Assembly (NCBI RefSeq): GCF_003590095.1
Contig: NC_039483.1
Coordinates: 2,790,001 to 2,854,000 of the forward strand
DNA length: 64,000 nucleotides
From: Trichoplusia ni
Lineage: Eukaryota > Arthropoda > Insecta > Lepidoptera > Noctuidae
Reading direction: 5' to 3'
Program-made: the position numbers and the translations under genes
The notes under the pieces: model-generated
Database searches by the model: none
The model's input: only the letters and a program-made list of their open reading frames with translations
Told to the model about the DNA's origin: nothing
In this document: positions 38,701-48,440 of the stretch, one piece after another
Numbering within the stretch: position 1 is the stretch's first letter
How the letters are laid out: each line of letters starts with the position of its first letter

Positions 38701-41700
38701 TTTTCCTAAGTATTAATTAGTTCGACGTATTTTAAAGTTTCTGCGATGTAGTGTAAAATTGTAAGGTCGTTAATATGTTTGGAATTATTAAAAATAATGA
38801 GAATAAACAATTAGAATACGTAAATTGTTATTAATTTTATTATAATTTGGCATTGATAAGTAAAGGTCTTTTTGATAGCTGTGATTTGTGTTATTAAAAC
38901 AATGTTCTGCCATCTGATCGTGGTCATTATAGTTGTTTTTTAACTAATAAATAGAAAACATTTAAAAAATATTCCATATGCTGTAACTAAGTATCTAATT
39001 GATCGTTTCATTCATGTTTTAACCAACTAAGGACCGATTTTTTAATAAGCAGTTAACTTCTATCCGAGGAATAATTATGGCCGTTTGTCATATTTTGCAA
39101 TACAAAAGCTGTCAAAACGTCAAACATATTCGTCAGATAAAATTTATCTGGCGATTGAAAAATCGGCCCTAAATAAATTACTGTAATTTTATTCAAAAAT
39201 TTCAGCGTTTCGAATAAAAATGGCTTTAGATGCCTCTACTTTTCGATTATACCCCTTCTAGTACTATCTAGTTAAAAACCGTTGCCCAAAATGGAACATT
39301 CCTTAACATAGGATTTTTGAAAAGAACCTGTTTATACCGTCAGACAGATGTCAAACCTCATTGATTTAAAATCACGTATGACGTCACTTACCAGTACGCT
39401 TTTTACTAGCAAGTGACGTTACCCGCCCTCACTACCATACATTTCATCATCTTAAGTGCTTTTAACGTTCCTTACTATTTAATTTATACTAATATATAAA
39501 GCTGAAGAGTTTCGAGTCGCGATCCCGCCGCGTCTGCTCATGATTAAGGACTCCGGTTGGGTCCGAAACTAGTCGGGCTACCCGATAAATACGCGTAAGT
39601 AAACCGTTACATCATTTAATAATGAATCAGTCTCACGATAGTTATTATAAAAAAAAATTGTTTGTTTGTTTAGGCACGGTAATCTCAGGAACTACTGGTC
39701 CAAATTGAAAAATTCTTTTTGTGATGAATAGACCATTAAAAGTTATCTGACGATTGAAAAATCGGGCCTTAGTCAAATAATAGAGTATTTGACTAGGGTG
39801 TTACTCACACAATATTAACAGTAGTACTTAAACACAAGTTTAACAAACGGCTCTCAAAACTATCACGTTGTTAGATAACAATTTAATCTACGAAACGTTT
39901 TATTTGAAGCATCGCACGTGTTTTTAACTAAAATATGGAGCTAAGTACCTCTGACTAAAACAATGGGAGGCTGATAACTGTAGTACACTCATGGCTACTT
40001 CACAATTTGGAGAGTGATAATATGACTACTCATTCTTGGTCCTAAGAATCTGTATAGACGCCACCTTTTCCTCAAAGTTATATACTTGGGATTTTCCCAA
40101 GCCTAAAAGTGGCTTTGGAAAAAGCAAGTAAACGTTTTCGTGTTCTGACTAAAATTTATTCATTTTTCCGTTCACATAGCATTTAATTCTCTACACTAAG
40201 TATAGTGTAGAAAATTTCTTTTATCAGTAGATAGAAGAAATTGAAGGTGATAGATCTTCCAAACCCACCAAATTCCCATTTCAATAGATTATATATTTTG
40301 GATATCCCTCGCAATTTTCGGCATTCTAAATTTGACATATCGATTCTAAAGCTTTAGATGGCTACTACCATCGCTTAGAATAAAACTGTTGAATTTGTGG
40401 AAGAGAGAAGCGACTCTTCGCGTATAATGTGCACTTATATATCGTTTCCAAAACGGCAACAATCTTCCTTTAAAAAGTGTTTGCAAGAGCCTACTAAAAC
40501 TTTTTTTACTATTTCATGCCTTTTAATCGAGATGACAACCCCCCGTAAAACCTCTGACTGTAAGTACTTTGCAATAAAATTACGATAGTGACGTCACATA
40601 CCACATTAATCATTTTATAATTAGGCCCTTGCTCTGGGACGGGTCAGTGACAATCTGATTATCTAATCCACTCATATTATATCACGTTTGGGGTAAGTGC
40701 ACTAATGCAAACGAATCACTGGTTTATCGCTCTGGACTTTAGCCAAGCTGTATTCGTGGGCTAATTGGCTAATGAATTATTTCTTATAGCGTTGCCATGG
40801 TTACAGCATCGCTGTTTATGTTCCAAGTACATATATTGATAAGTATCTGTTGCTCGCAATTTCATCCGCGTGGTTACGAAGATGTTATCATTATTATAGG
40901 ACCTATAGCCCAAATATACCTAAAATTTTATTGAAATTAACTTTTAATATCAGCGAACTTTCGTACTTAAGTTATTCCCCCTTTTACCACCCTAAAAGCT
41001 GAATTTTTTGCCTGATTTCGAAATGAGAAATGACCCTGGTACACAAAGGGCAAAAGAAGGAACATGGATGGGTTTTAGTCAGTAAAAGTCTGACACTCCC
41101 TTTCAAACCAAAGCGGGTGGAATCATTAGACAATTCTCTATTCAGAGAAAGAGGGTGACTTTTCAAAAACCCTTTAAAATACTCCCCTAAGTAATAAAAG
41201 AAAATATTCTCCACAATTTTTGGTTCCTAGCCTTATAGTTTAGACGGTATGTTGGTGTTTCAGTCAGTCAGCATCTTCTATTATATAAGCGTGTCTCATA
41301 GATATATGTTGAGACGATAGTATAATGCCCCAAAGAGATGACTTATCAGATACTATACAAGATAATGTCAGAGAATATTGATATAATTTTGATATTTGTT
41401 TACAATATTTCTGTAACATGCGTAATATATTGTCTATTCGGTTTGAGTAGGCTTAGTGATTTAGAATATAGGTATGTTTATCCGTTTGAAGTTTAACCGA
41501 ATGCGTGAAAATAATGGAAAATTTTAACTATATATGTAAGTATCTATTAATTACGAATTTATTTAATTAAATCAGTATGATTTAAGATATAAGAATAGTT
41601 CTTACTCAAAATCAGATTTTCCTCTTTTACATTTCTTCTAGGTATAGATTTTTTAATAAAAGATTTTTTTTTACAATAGTTATAGTTGTCTGAAAACAGA

Positions 41701-44700
41701 TCTCTGTAATTGTTGCCTTTATTTTAGCTTTTTAAAGAAATTTCCTTTGTAGAGATTTCCTCAACTTTGAATATTTAAAAATCGTGTGAAAATTTTCCAC
41801 TGAAAATTCAAGATGAAAATCTTATTATTAGTATTAAATAATATTATGCAATACGATTTAATGAAATATAAGATAAATCAATGTTTTGTCTGCATTATCT
41901 ATTAGATTTGCTGATTATGATTTTTTTCTGTGCACGTACGTAATTACAATAAATTCCTATTATAATCATCGTCCTAAATTACTTGATGTGGTGCAAGAAT
42001 TATCATAACATCTCAATCAGACTCGGTTCAGGCATTTATAAGATATGATGGCTTAAAGACGCAAACAGAACACTTGATTCGTCTTTTCTGGGCATTCGTA
42101 AAAAGAGGTTTTTCCTTTTTGACCCCAGCATTAAGGAATTACAAAACATACGGATCGTCCCCACTCAGAACAAGCATTCGTGGAACACACAACTGCTTTT
42201 CCTAAGCGGGGACCGAAACCGCTAGACGACGCGCGCAGCTAGTTTGGCGTGGTGACCTCAACCACTCCGCTATCCGTGCAGTCAAAATCTGCACAAATAC
42301 AAATGCAAATATTCTATAGATCCCTACAGATAGGTATCCTTTTGACACGCTTCATCTGGGAGGTCATTGTACTAATCACGACTGTTATCCAATATAAAAG
42401 CTCTAGAGATCCCCACGACAGGAAATGATTAAGTGACAATATGTAGCCGAAGACAAACAGTTGAATGCCCTTATGCAAACTAAATCATCTCAAAATCTTA
42501 TAAATTTTACGTCCACATTGTTAAATTATCTATTTTCAGAATTAGGTATAATTCTTAACTGGTCTCTGCAGTAAGCCAGGGCCCCGATTCCGCTATTTAC
42601 AATGGCCGCTGAATGAATGGAAATAGGACTAGGTACTACATTTTTACAATTTTACACTATTCTTATTTTCCCGAAAAAAATGTCAGTAATTGAAAATTCA
42701 TTGTTTTGACAGTGAGTGTTGCACCCTGTACTGAGGGTAGGGTACAGTTATCGTGTTGGCCAAATGCTTAGGAGAATAGGAATAGTGTCATTTTAATCCA
42801 ATTTTCGTTTAATAATCGGTTCTGCAGTAAACAACAGAATTGGGGCCCTGACGGCAGGTTTTCACTGCTTCAAACGAGATTAGTTCTGATGAACTAATCT
42901 CGATCGATCTTTCAAAACATTTATTGGAACAAAAAGTAGTGAAAAACATTAATTGTGCGTTAACAGCCGCTTTAGTTATTAAAAAAACTGTGTCGCAAAT
43001 GTCATAAACATGAAATACTGAAAAATAACTCGTTTTTTTTGTTTAAATCTCTAAAATAATATCCGTAAACTGACTAAAGAATTATAAAATATTTTTATAA
43101 CGACTTCTTTCTTACGCATGCTTTTACGAGCATTAGAGGTTGAATAGCAGAAGCCTTTATATATGTAGGTACTTTACAATACGAATGGAATACTTTACAT
43201 CTATTATTCTCATATAATGCAACCAACAATAGTTGATGAATCCTTAAACAAATAGAAACAGTTGACAATATATAGAGAGACAGACAGACAGGTGCACTTG
43301 TTGTATTTGAATATTCAGTTTACATAGAAACTATCTACTTAAGTACTTGAACAAACAAATTAAGTCTTTGTTACAATTAACGGTCTGTTTATAAGGGTTG
43401 CTTGTACTTGTATGAATGTTTTTTTTTAGATTTATATTATAGCAACTTTTTGGTCAAGAAAATCACTTTACCTAATGTTTGGAATAGGTACTTTTCAGAA
43501 ATGTTCTTTTTTCTCGCGTTTTTAAAGAAACAGTTGATTTGATACAGAAATGGATTTCACGTATAAATCTTGTTATTGTTTTAGTTTAAATGAACTAACT
43601 AAACTAAACTAACTAAACCTTTTTCTTTATTTATGTGTTTTACAGTCCATGCACGCGTTTTTCAGGACCGCCGCACTGGTTTCAGACTGATTGAGTTCGA
43701 AACGAGTTTATAATAGCTCGAACTATAAAGCGGATACGAATCGCGAGTATTATTCTAAATAACATAAAGCATGCGGATTACAGTTCTTATAGAATAAATA
43801 TTATTTTAATCTTCTGATATGTCACATCGAAAAGAGGCCCCTTTGCTAGTTATCACCTCTAACGACCCGCAATTATATCGCTATAAAACAAAACTCGGAT
43901 ATCATAGTAATATGCATAATCATTCCAGATAGTTATCAGGCCAAAGTTTAGGTAATACTTCAATTAAAAAAAAACGAAAAAATGTAAACTTACGTCAGTG
44001 ACATGACAGCAAAAACCGCGGGAAACGAAATAAATTAAAAATGGCCGATCCATGAAAACAATTGTTTCTAAACAAACTGCACTTGATACATTCTACTGAC
44101 TTATATTATTATTCAATGACCCAACATTTTATTCATACATTAAGACAGTCGGACATGCATTTTACCTTATCACTTGTTTTTCCTATTTTACCGTACCGTA
44201 AAACAATTTGTATAACACTACAAAATTTAATAGGCGTTACTTGTATCAAAATCTATTGGTTCAGCACAGCCTCCCGAAATTTTCCGGATAAATCTGTTGC
44301 GCGCACTTGTTAACTACTTTAGTAGTAAATCGTGATTGAAAGGACGATAAAAATTGCATATGATTGTCATTATTTTAACAAGAATAGAGAATATTTGCAG
44401 TTTTTTTCTTGTATTCGTTTTTAGTTGCACAGTTAAACTTGGTGAAGTGCAGTGAATATATTAATAAAGTTATGAAGAATTAAATTCACAATTCGCTGAA
44501 CTGTTGTTGCAGATGTGAAGTTAAGTATCATTTGCATAAAATTGTATTTTGTTAAATCTATTGGAATATAAATTTGCCACTTTAATTTTCATTGAATATT
44601 CCGCGAATTATTTTGCAGTTTTAAATTGTCGCAGCATGAACACCACAAGTTCGAAATTCAAAAAATTCCCGCACAAAAAAAATATTTAATTTTTTTTTAC

Positions 44701-44878
44701 GCAAAGGCACTAAAACTTTCTTCACTTTATTCAGCCACTTAGCAAAAAAAAATAAAGACGTACCGATTCCGGCGATGACAAATTGCCGCCACAGTTGTCC
44801 CGCCTCCATTCTATACGATTGCTGGTTGACTGGCACGCCGGTATTAACCGGGTCGTAAGCGTAGCTCCTATCTGCCAT
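20718..44878 (-). CDS. Tret1-like: Facilitated trehalose transporter Tret1-like (MFS), paralogue 2
   Basis: Minus-strand coding exons in reading order: 44764-44878, 25810-25968, 25195-25397, 24684-24870, 24182-24303, 23684-23860, 22963-23055, 22493-22719, 22103-22255 and 20718-20742, giving 486 aa. All introns are GT-AG and phases match. The first exon starts MADRSYAYDPVNTGVPVNQQ and ends GQLWRQFVIAGIG. SLC2-type motifs follow: SKIGRK near aa 98, PESPFYYLG near aa 214, QQFSGINAVLFY near aa 282, VDRLGRR near aa 331 and PETKGKSFQEIQ near aa 462. It should act in the plasma membrane as a facilitative sugar carrier; trehalose is the family-based guess. Seven internal exons have exactly the lengths of the plus-strand gene (203, 187, 122, 177, 93, 227, 153). 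The tail SSKPEKA comes from a 25-bp last exon; unspliced it would end LAGK. Intron 1 is about 18.8 kb. Confidence 0.93.
23217..23455 (+). mobile_element. tRNA-derived SINE (family A)
   Basis: 'gacctccgtggtcgagtggc' is the A-box region and 'cccgggttcgatccccggtc' the B box. The body 'ctcgggtctgggtgtttgtg' and 'cataacacaagtgctttagc' and a (TTA)n tail follow. No acceptor stem can be folded, so it is a SINE and not a tRNA gene. It lies in an intron of the minus-strand transporter. Confidence 0.85.
25640..25735 (-). mobile_element. Degraded family B SINE
   Basis: 'gggttcaaacccgcaacacg' 'tcgccttcagtggc' and 'gcgtggtggtctacaactc' resemble the head of the family B SINE read backwards. It sits in the intron just before exon 2 of the minus-strand transporter. 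Confidence 0.45.
26040..26125 (-). repeat. (ATC)n-tailed lepidopteran repeat, copy 3
   Basis: 'gagaggcctatgtccagcag' 'tggactgcgatagg' and a pure (GAT)n run. It is the short inverted relative of 2255-2420. Confidence 0.75.
26224..26582 (+). repeat. 'gccgggaccc' interspersed repeat, copy 1
   Basis: 'actatattggggtcagcctc' 'cagtctaaccggattcagct', 'acctcctcaacccagttacc' 'tgggcaac', 'aacagccgggaccctcaatt' 'taacgtgccttccgaaacac' 'ggagg' and 'ggttatagcgtagccacgag' occur in this order. The second half is repeated at 52910-53175. It is a well-known type in lepidopteran genomes, of uncertain class. Confidence 0.8.
26930..27180 (+). mobile_element. tRNA-derived SINE (third family)
   Basis: B box in 'gatcgtgggttcgattcccg' followed by 'cccaggacaaatgtttctgt' and 'agatggcgttgtgcgaaagt'. 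No tRNA fold can be drawn. The 5' end is not clear. Confidence 0.6.
27725..28020 (+). repeat. Interspersed repeat ending 'gggtcagctagt'
   Basis: Begins 'ctaatatataaaattcccgt', includes 'cataaccgatttttaccaaa' and ends 'acaacgtttgctgggtcagc' tagt. It has the overall plan of the other repeats ending in 'cagctagt' in this window. Confidence 0.7.
28034..28083. repeat. 50-base hairpin sequence
   Basis: 'cgcgttttcc' and 'cttataaggg' on the left pair with 'ccctataagg' and 'aaaacgcg' on the right, with a short bulge and a six-base loop. No function known. Confidence 0.55.
31862..31985 (+). mobile_element. Family B SINE, partial
   Basis: 'ccccgattaggacaagcatt' then 'gatccacgaatgcttgttcc' and 'gagtctgggtgtctttgtgc' with the 'gggattaaa' tail. 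The tRNA-like head is missing. A further tail-only piece is at 32505-32580. Confidence 0.7.
33040..33190 (+). repeat. 'cgctgtctgtccgt' interspersed repeat
   Basis: 'gggttaagtacccaaagggt' and 'catcgctgtctgtccgtttg' with 'ctgtatttcatgtaacg' form a known-looking block; an inverted relative with 'atacggaaccctaaaatgcg' lies at 36120-36260. Family not identified. Confidence 0.5.
33935..34055 (-). mobile_element. Family B SINE head, inverted
   Basis: 'gtcgtgggaattgaagccgc' and 'ggcgtggtgacctcaaccag' 'gccacccgtgcagtc' are the complement of the Pol III A/B box region. The body is absent. Confidence 0.6.
34527..34670 (+). repeat. Unclassified repeat, paired with 57239-57373
   Basis: 'gacttcaacccacgtcaagg' 'gcacggcgtgga', then 'gggatcgctcgcgcatgc' and 'tgtcctagt' align along their whole length with 57239-57373. 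A weak reading frame across it is not conserved between the copies. Confidence 0.6.
36120..36260 (-). repeat. 'acggaaccctaaaa' repeat, inverted
   Basis: 'atgagacacggccggtctga' 'cagtcggatggatagacaga' and 'gaatacggaaccctaaaatg' belong to a common lepidopteran interspersed repeat. It corresponds to 33040-33190 in the other direction. Confidence 0.5.
36647..37016 (+). repeat. 'caacagctagt' repeat, long copy
   Basis: Runs from 'atactaatattttaaatgcg' through 'gtctgtctgtctcactttca' and 'aatgaaatttggtacataca' to 'gagtcgcgggcaacagctag' t. It has no open reading frame of note. Confidence 0.8.
37530..37710 (-). mobile_element. RTE-like LINE C-terminal scrap
   Basis: On the minus strand one frame reads WGHVMPRSENHVVRKGSS, then MDVDGYRGRGQPKKRWMD, then CVKDDMA before a stop. 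The RGRGQPKKRWMDCVKDDM block is typical of the end of reverse-transcriptase ORFs of common lepidopteran LINEs. Nothing of the catalytic core is present. Confidence 0.7.
38325..38495 (-). mobile_element. Family B SINE, inverted
   Basis: 'cttcgcgggaatcgaaccca' marks the B box, 'ggcgtagtgacctataccac' 'tcgaatctccgtgca' the A-box side, and the left end carries the diverged body ('cacaaacattcaagtcatgt'). Confidence 0.7.
39028..39173. mobile_element. 146-bp MITE (family D)
   Basis: Left 'taaggaccgattttttaa' and right 'ttgaaaaatcggccctaa' are inverted repeats with TAA at both edges. Another right-end copy, 'gacgattgaaaaatcgggcc' ttag, stands alone at 39743-39773. Confidence 0.75.
39485..39735 (+). 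repeat. 'gaagagtttgtttgtttg' repeat, interrupted
   Basis: Starts 'tatactaatatataaagctg' 'aagagttt', is broken by family F sequence at 39513-39650, and resumes 'tgtttgtttgtttagg' with 'aatctcaggaactactggtc'. The remainder is cut off by the family D MITE end at 39743. Confidence 0.75.
39513..39650. mobile_element. Foldback/MITE family F, left arm missing
   Basis: From 'cgagtcgcgatcccgccgcg' to 'cagtctcacgatagttatta' it closely matches 13269-13400. The left inverted arm is absent, so the original insertion was truncated or later deleted. Confidence 0.75.
42125..42285 (-). mobile_element. Family B SINE, inverted
   Basis: 'actcagaacaagcattcgtg', 'taagcggggaccgaaaccgc' and 'ggcgtggtgacctcaaccac' 'tccgctatccgtgcag' give the full SINE body and head in reverse. 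Confidence 0.75.
42577..42850. mobile_element. GGGCCC-type MITE (family E), copy 2
   Basis: Ends 'cagggccccgattccgctat' and 'acaacagaattggggccctg' are inverted repeats; next to the left end is 'acaatggccgctgaatgaat'. The middle contains an insertion-like 'gttgcaccctgtactgaggg' part not seen in copy 1. Confidence 0.8.
42858..42950. mobile_element. Small foldback element with perfect hairpin
   Basis: Outer arms 'ggttttcactgctt' and 'aagtagtgaaaaac' face each other, and inside lies a perfect 12-bp hairpin at 42875-42902 (CGAGATTAGTTC, loop TGAT). It begins eight bases after the family E MITE, suggesting a cluster of insertions. Confidence 0.65.
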
Positions 44879-44880
44879 AC

Positions 44881-44894
44881 GTCACGTGACGTCA
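44881..44894 (-). promoter_or_regulatory. Overlapping CLEAR/E-box and CRE
   Basis: GTCACGTGAC (44881-44890), a perfect palindrome matching the CLEAR consensus bound by MiT/TFE (Mitf/TFEB) factors, overlaps TGACGTCA (44887-44894), a full CRE. On the minus strand they sit two bases upstream of the ATG of Tret1-like gene 2. Being so near the ATG, they lie in the 5' UTR or at a very close start site. Binding is inferred from the motifs only. Confidence 0.5.
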
Positions 44895-45905
44895 CCCGAT
44901 ATGTGTTACGCCGCTGTGTTTACGTTGAGCAGGGCGCGAGGGTGGATGTTTGGCAAACACCCGTGGTTCTGCCGCCAAAACTGTGGAACAAGACCTCGTG
45001 TTAAACATATGATCATAATTTGGGGTTTTTCCTAATACATATTCAACCCTAATATGTAGAAATGCACATTAAGACTGATTGCCGCCATTGTCGTAATACG
45101 CCCACGGGTAGACAGTCCCAAAGGCGTATAATAGTCTAATTAATTCAGACAAATTGTTGGCTGCCGATCGTCATTGACGAAAAAATTAGATGAAGCCGCA
45201 CATGCGGCGGTGATAGTAAAACTTAAACAGAAAATATATCAATTAAATAAATACCTATTAATAAAAGTTCTTAATCTTAAAGGTAAAGGGTTCCAGATTT
45301 GGAAAATCCGTTGGACCGTAAAGATTCATGTAACGCATTTCATTCATGCGAAAGCATTGTTTAGTGTTTATGAAACTTAGCCACGATAAGGCTTAATATG
45401 TAAGGCATTCAAAACCTCTTTGGTCCTTTAATTTAGTAAAACTATAAAAAAATACATAACATTCGATAGACGCTTTATACAACTCCACTCCAAACAATTA
45501 CTTCTAACTCACACAGATGCATAATATAAACGGGAATTGAACCCGCACTTGAGTACAGTCATTAGCAGATCACCATACACAATTCCATTGATGTAGTAAT
45601 TTGACGGAAAACAACATAAATTGAAGAGCGCAGTCAATATTCATGGCCGTTTATTTTCGCAATAAGAACATAATTCTGCAACGTTACAATAATTTATAAT
45701 TCCCATCGTTTATTCCTACAGATAATATTAACAACGCTTGCATATCATATAGATAAACAATCTAGTGGATCTGTACACGTATTTATTATGATAACTCGCT
45801 GTGATAAATTGTTGATATATGTAAATAAATGGTTGGAAGAGGTTTCGCTACGAGTGGTTTGAAACTGATGTTACTTCTTATGAAGAAAATTACGTACACT
45901 ACGTC

Positions 45906-45990
45906 AGTGGGTATAGCTTAGTGGAATGGCCGTTGGACTGCCAAGCTTTGTCGTAGCTTCGAATCCCGGCAGGCCTATATGTATTTCGAC
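45906..45990 (+). mobile_element. tRNA-like SINE head
   Basis: 'gggtatagcttagtggaatg' looks like an A box and 'gcttcgaatcccggcaggcc' like a B box at normal spacing. The acceptor stem ends do not pair, so it is a SINE head or dead tRNA. Confidence 0.5.
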
Positions 45991-46870
45991 TTATTATAAA
46001 GTTATTATCACTAGATAAAACGGTGTATGTAGATTTCGTAAGGAAACCTGTGGTCAACGTCAGAGGTCTAAATTTAAAAAACTTTGAACCAATTCAATAA
46101 AAGGATGACAAAATTATTTTTGAATTTTCAGATGGATATGATGAAAAGTCGTGGTGAACATTTATTCAGGAGGCGCGGGTTCGAGTTCAGCGCAACCATG
46201 TGTGAACAAACGGTAAAACCTCGTAAAGAAACTTGCGTTCGAAATATTGGGATCTAAACTACGGTTAAGTAAGTTTTGGTAAACTAAAAAAAAACTTATT
46301 TAACTTGAAAAAAATATTTTTGATAAAGTTGACGACCCTAATCATCGATCAGGTAAACGCGGAATGACTAAACTACCTCAATCAATGTCTAGCCACCAAG
46401 AAAAACCCTCAAATACATTTCATACAATGCATTAGGTATCTGATACCCCCATTATAAGATGCAATAGCTCATTATATCTCACTCGCACTAAATATATCAA
46501 CGAAATAACTATTAAAGACGATTAGTATTCGGATCACAGACTTTCGAAGAGCAATGCATGGCCACCGGAAGACTTTAAGATGACTTTTGGCGGGAAACAC
46601 TTTTCCCCTTTCCTCCTTCCTGTGTCACAATTATTTATAGTCGTAATTAGTCTTTTCCTTCTGCATCTAATTAAGAAATAAGGCTTTCAAAACAAGTCTA
46701 AATTTATCCTCAAGGAGAAAAGGATTTTGCGCTTAGGTTTTAATTATACATTAAAACATTTTATTGGGGTATTCGGTAATTTTGTTAAAATATGTATGGA
46801 AATATATTTTTGTTTATGATGTTAATAAAATTTTACCTACAAATAAACGAAACTGAACTAGGTTCGTATA

Positions 46871-47038
46871 TATTGATTGATACCAAAACGCCGAGTGAAA
46901 TTAAACGTTAAGGCAAAGCGAGTAATGGACATAGGGGATTACTGACATACAAACTGTCAGATTGTAAATATTGATTGATATCAACACGCCGAGTGAAATT
47001 AAACGTAACAAAGCGAGTTATGGACATAGGGATAGGGG
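46871..47038. repeat. Tandem duplication, unit about 100 bp
   Basis: 'tattgattgataccaaaacg' 'ccgagtgaaattaaacgtta' 'aggcaaagcgagtaatggac' atagggg recurs as 'attgattgatatcaacacgc' 'cgagtgaaattaaacgtaac' 'aaagcgagttatggacatag' gg. There are two copies. No gene is involved. Confidence 0.75.
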
Positions 47039-47873
47039 AGTCAGATAAAAAAATCGAAATAATACCAAAATAGATTGTTCAAAATCAAATATTCATTTCT
47101 TAATGAACGCCGCGTGTAATTAAAATACTCTCTTGTTTTTTAGAATAAGAAATTGCTAAGTGAAAAACTGTAGGCGCAAAGTATTTTCCCGCCGCAAATT
47201 ACATCACTCGTGTCCGTGATGAAAGCACAAAAATATAAATATAAACCCATTATTAAGACGATATTTTTCATAATACTAAATACATATTTGGAAGAAGCTA
47301 TGTTTTCAACAATTTCACTTATTTACCTTAAATTGTAAAAAATAATCCTTTTGTAGAACATGTTTGATCGCTGAACGTTGCTAACAAATAACATTACAGT
47401 TAAGAAATAACAATAATGTAAACATTACTATTTGTAAATAAGACGGTTATTTAATAATTATTATTCATGAAAGAGGCGCGGCAAAACTTGAACTTGTAGT
47501 AAATGAAATAATGCGACATCGGATGTCAAATACATGTTATATTAAATACATATGCAATGCTAGACAAACCGTAGAAAACATAAGGTTTTTTAACCACATA
47601 ACAATAAAAAGCACGTTTACGATCGATGGTGAAAATATAGCCTTTCTTTTTTCGATTTGTCATTTTCATACAAAAAATAGATTTGAGCAAATCGCATATT
47701 TACGATTAACAGAGGCTCTTCGTACCAAGGCGTAAAGTTCGAAAGATAAAAAAAGTTTGTATACCTACGATAAATCTAAATATTCGAAATTGCATAATTA
47801 TTTGGAATCGTCTTATAAATAAGAATGTAAGTAGATGTATTGTCTTATAAGTAATCTATATCTATCTATACTC

Positions 47874-48109
47874 TATACTAATATATAAAGCTGAAGAGTT
47901 TGTTTGTTTGTTTCGCGCTAATCTCAGGAACTACTGGTCCAAATTGAAAAAATCTTTTTGTGTTGAATAGACCATTCATCGAGGAAGGCTTTAGGCTATA
48001 AACCATCACGCTGCGACTAATAAGAGCGAAGATACAATGGAAAATGTGAAAAAAATAGGGCAGGTATAGAGCATAACTTATATCTTCTACCCACGGGCAA
48101 CAGCTAGTC
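47874..48109 (+). repeat. 'gaagagtttgtttgtttg' repeat, complete
   Basis: Complete copy from 'tatactaatatataaagctg' through 'aatctcaggaactactggtc' and 'tcgaggaaggctttaggcta' to 'cccacgggcaacagctagt'. It serves as the reference for 10279-10550 and 39485-39735. Confidence 0.8.
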
Positions 48110-48440
48110 TTTTATACGACTGCATACTTTAATCTTTCAATAAAATCGTGAAAAGCATCTTATACCTACAAATTACAGGGTCAAAGTTACGAGATTATTT
48201 TTTGGATATCGCAATTTGGCGCCAACTGATCATAATCAACTATAAGGTAATGATAGCGATACACGACTTCAAAACGCTGATACTTAGTAGCTTCAGATGT
48301 AAATCAGTTTAAACCCGTTTACTTTATCTTTCAATATCTGTAAAATTGTTCGGAATATTTTCTAGATAAAAATATACCTACGAGATTTGTTGTGATAATG
48401 TGTCCTAGCCGATTTCTCAAGACTTATTAAAGTGTACTTC

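Larger units (their letters stand above)
25969..44763 (-). other. 18.8-kb first intron of Tret1-like gene 2
   Basis: AT-rich DNA between the first and second coding exons. It contains SINEs, MITEs, 'caacagctagt' repeats and LINE scraps (listed separately). Scattered frames of 60-120 codons resemble no known protein. Such a long first intron is a natural place for enhancers or alternative first exons, but I could not identify any by sequence. Confidence 0.7.

Noticed and set aside
40191..40210. Short palindrome ctacacta...tagtgtag
   Set aside because: An eight-base arm with a four-base loop is expected by chance in AT-rich DNA, and it has no further context.
44783..45004. 73-codon plus-strand frame
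   Set aside because: It is the complement of the first coding exon of the minus-strand transporter.
45906..45980. Possible tRNA gene
   Set aside because: Box motifs are present but neither the acceptor stem nor a proper anticodon arm can be drawn. It is more likely a SINE head.
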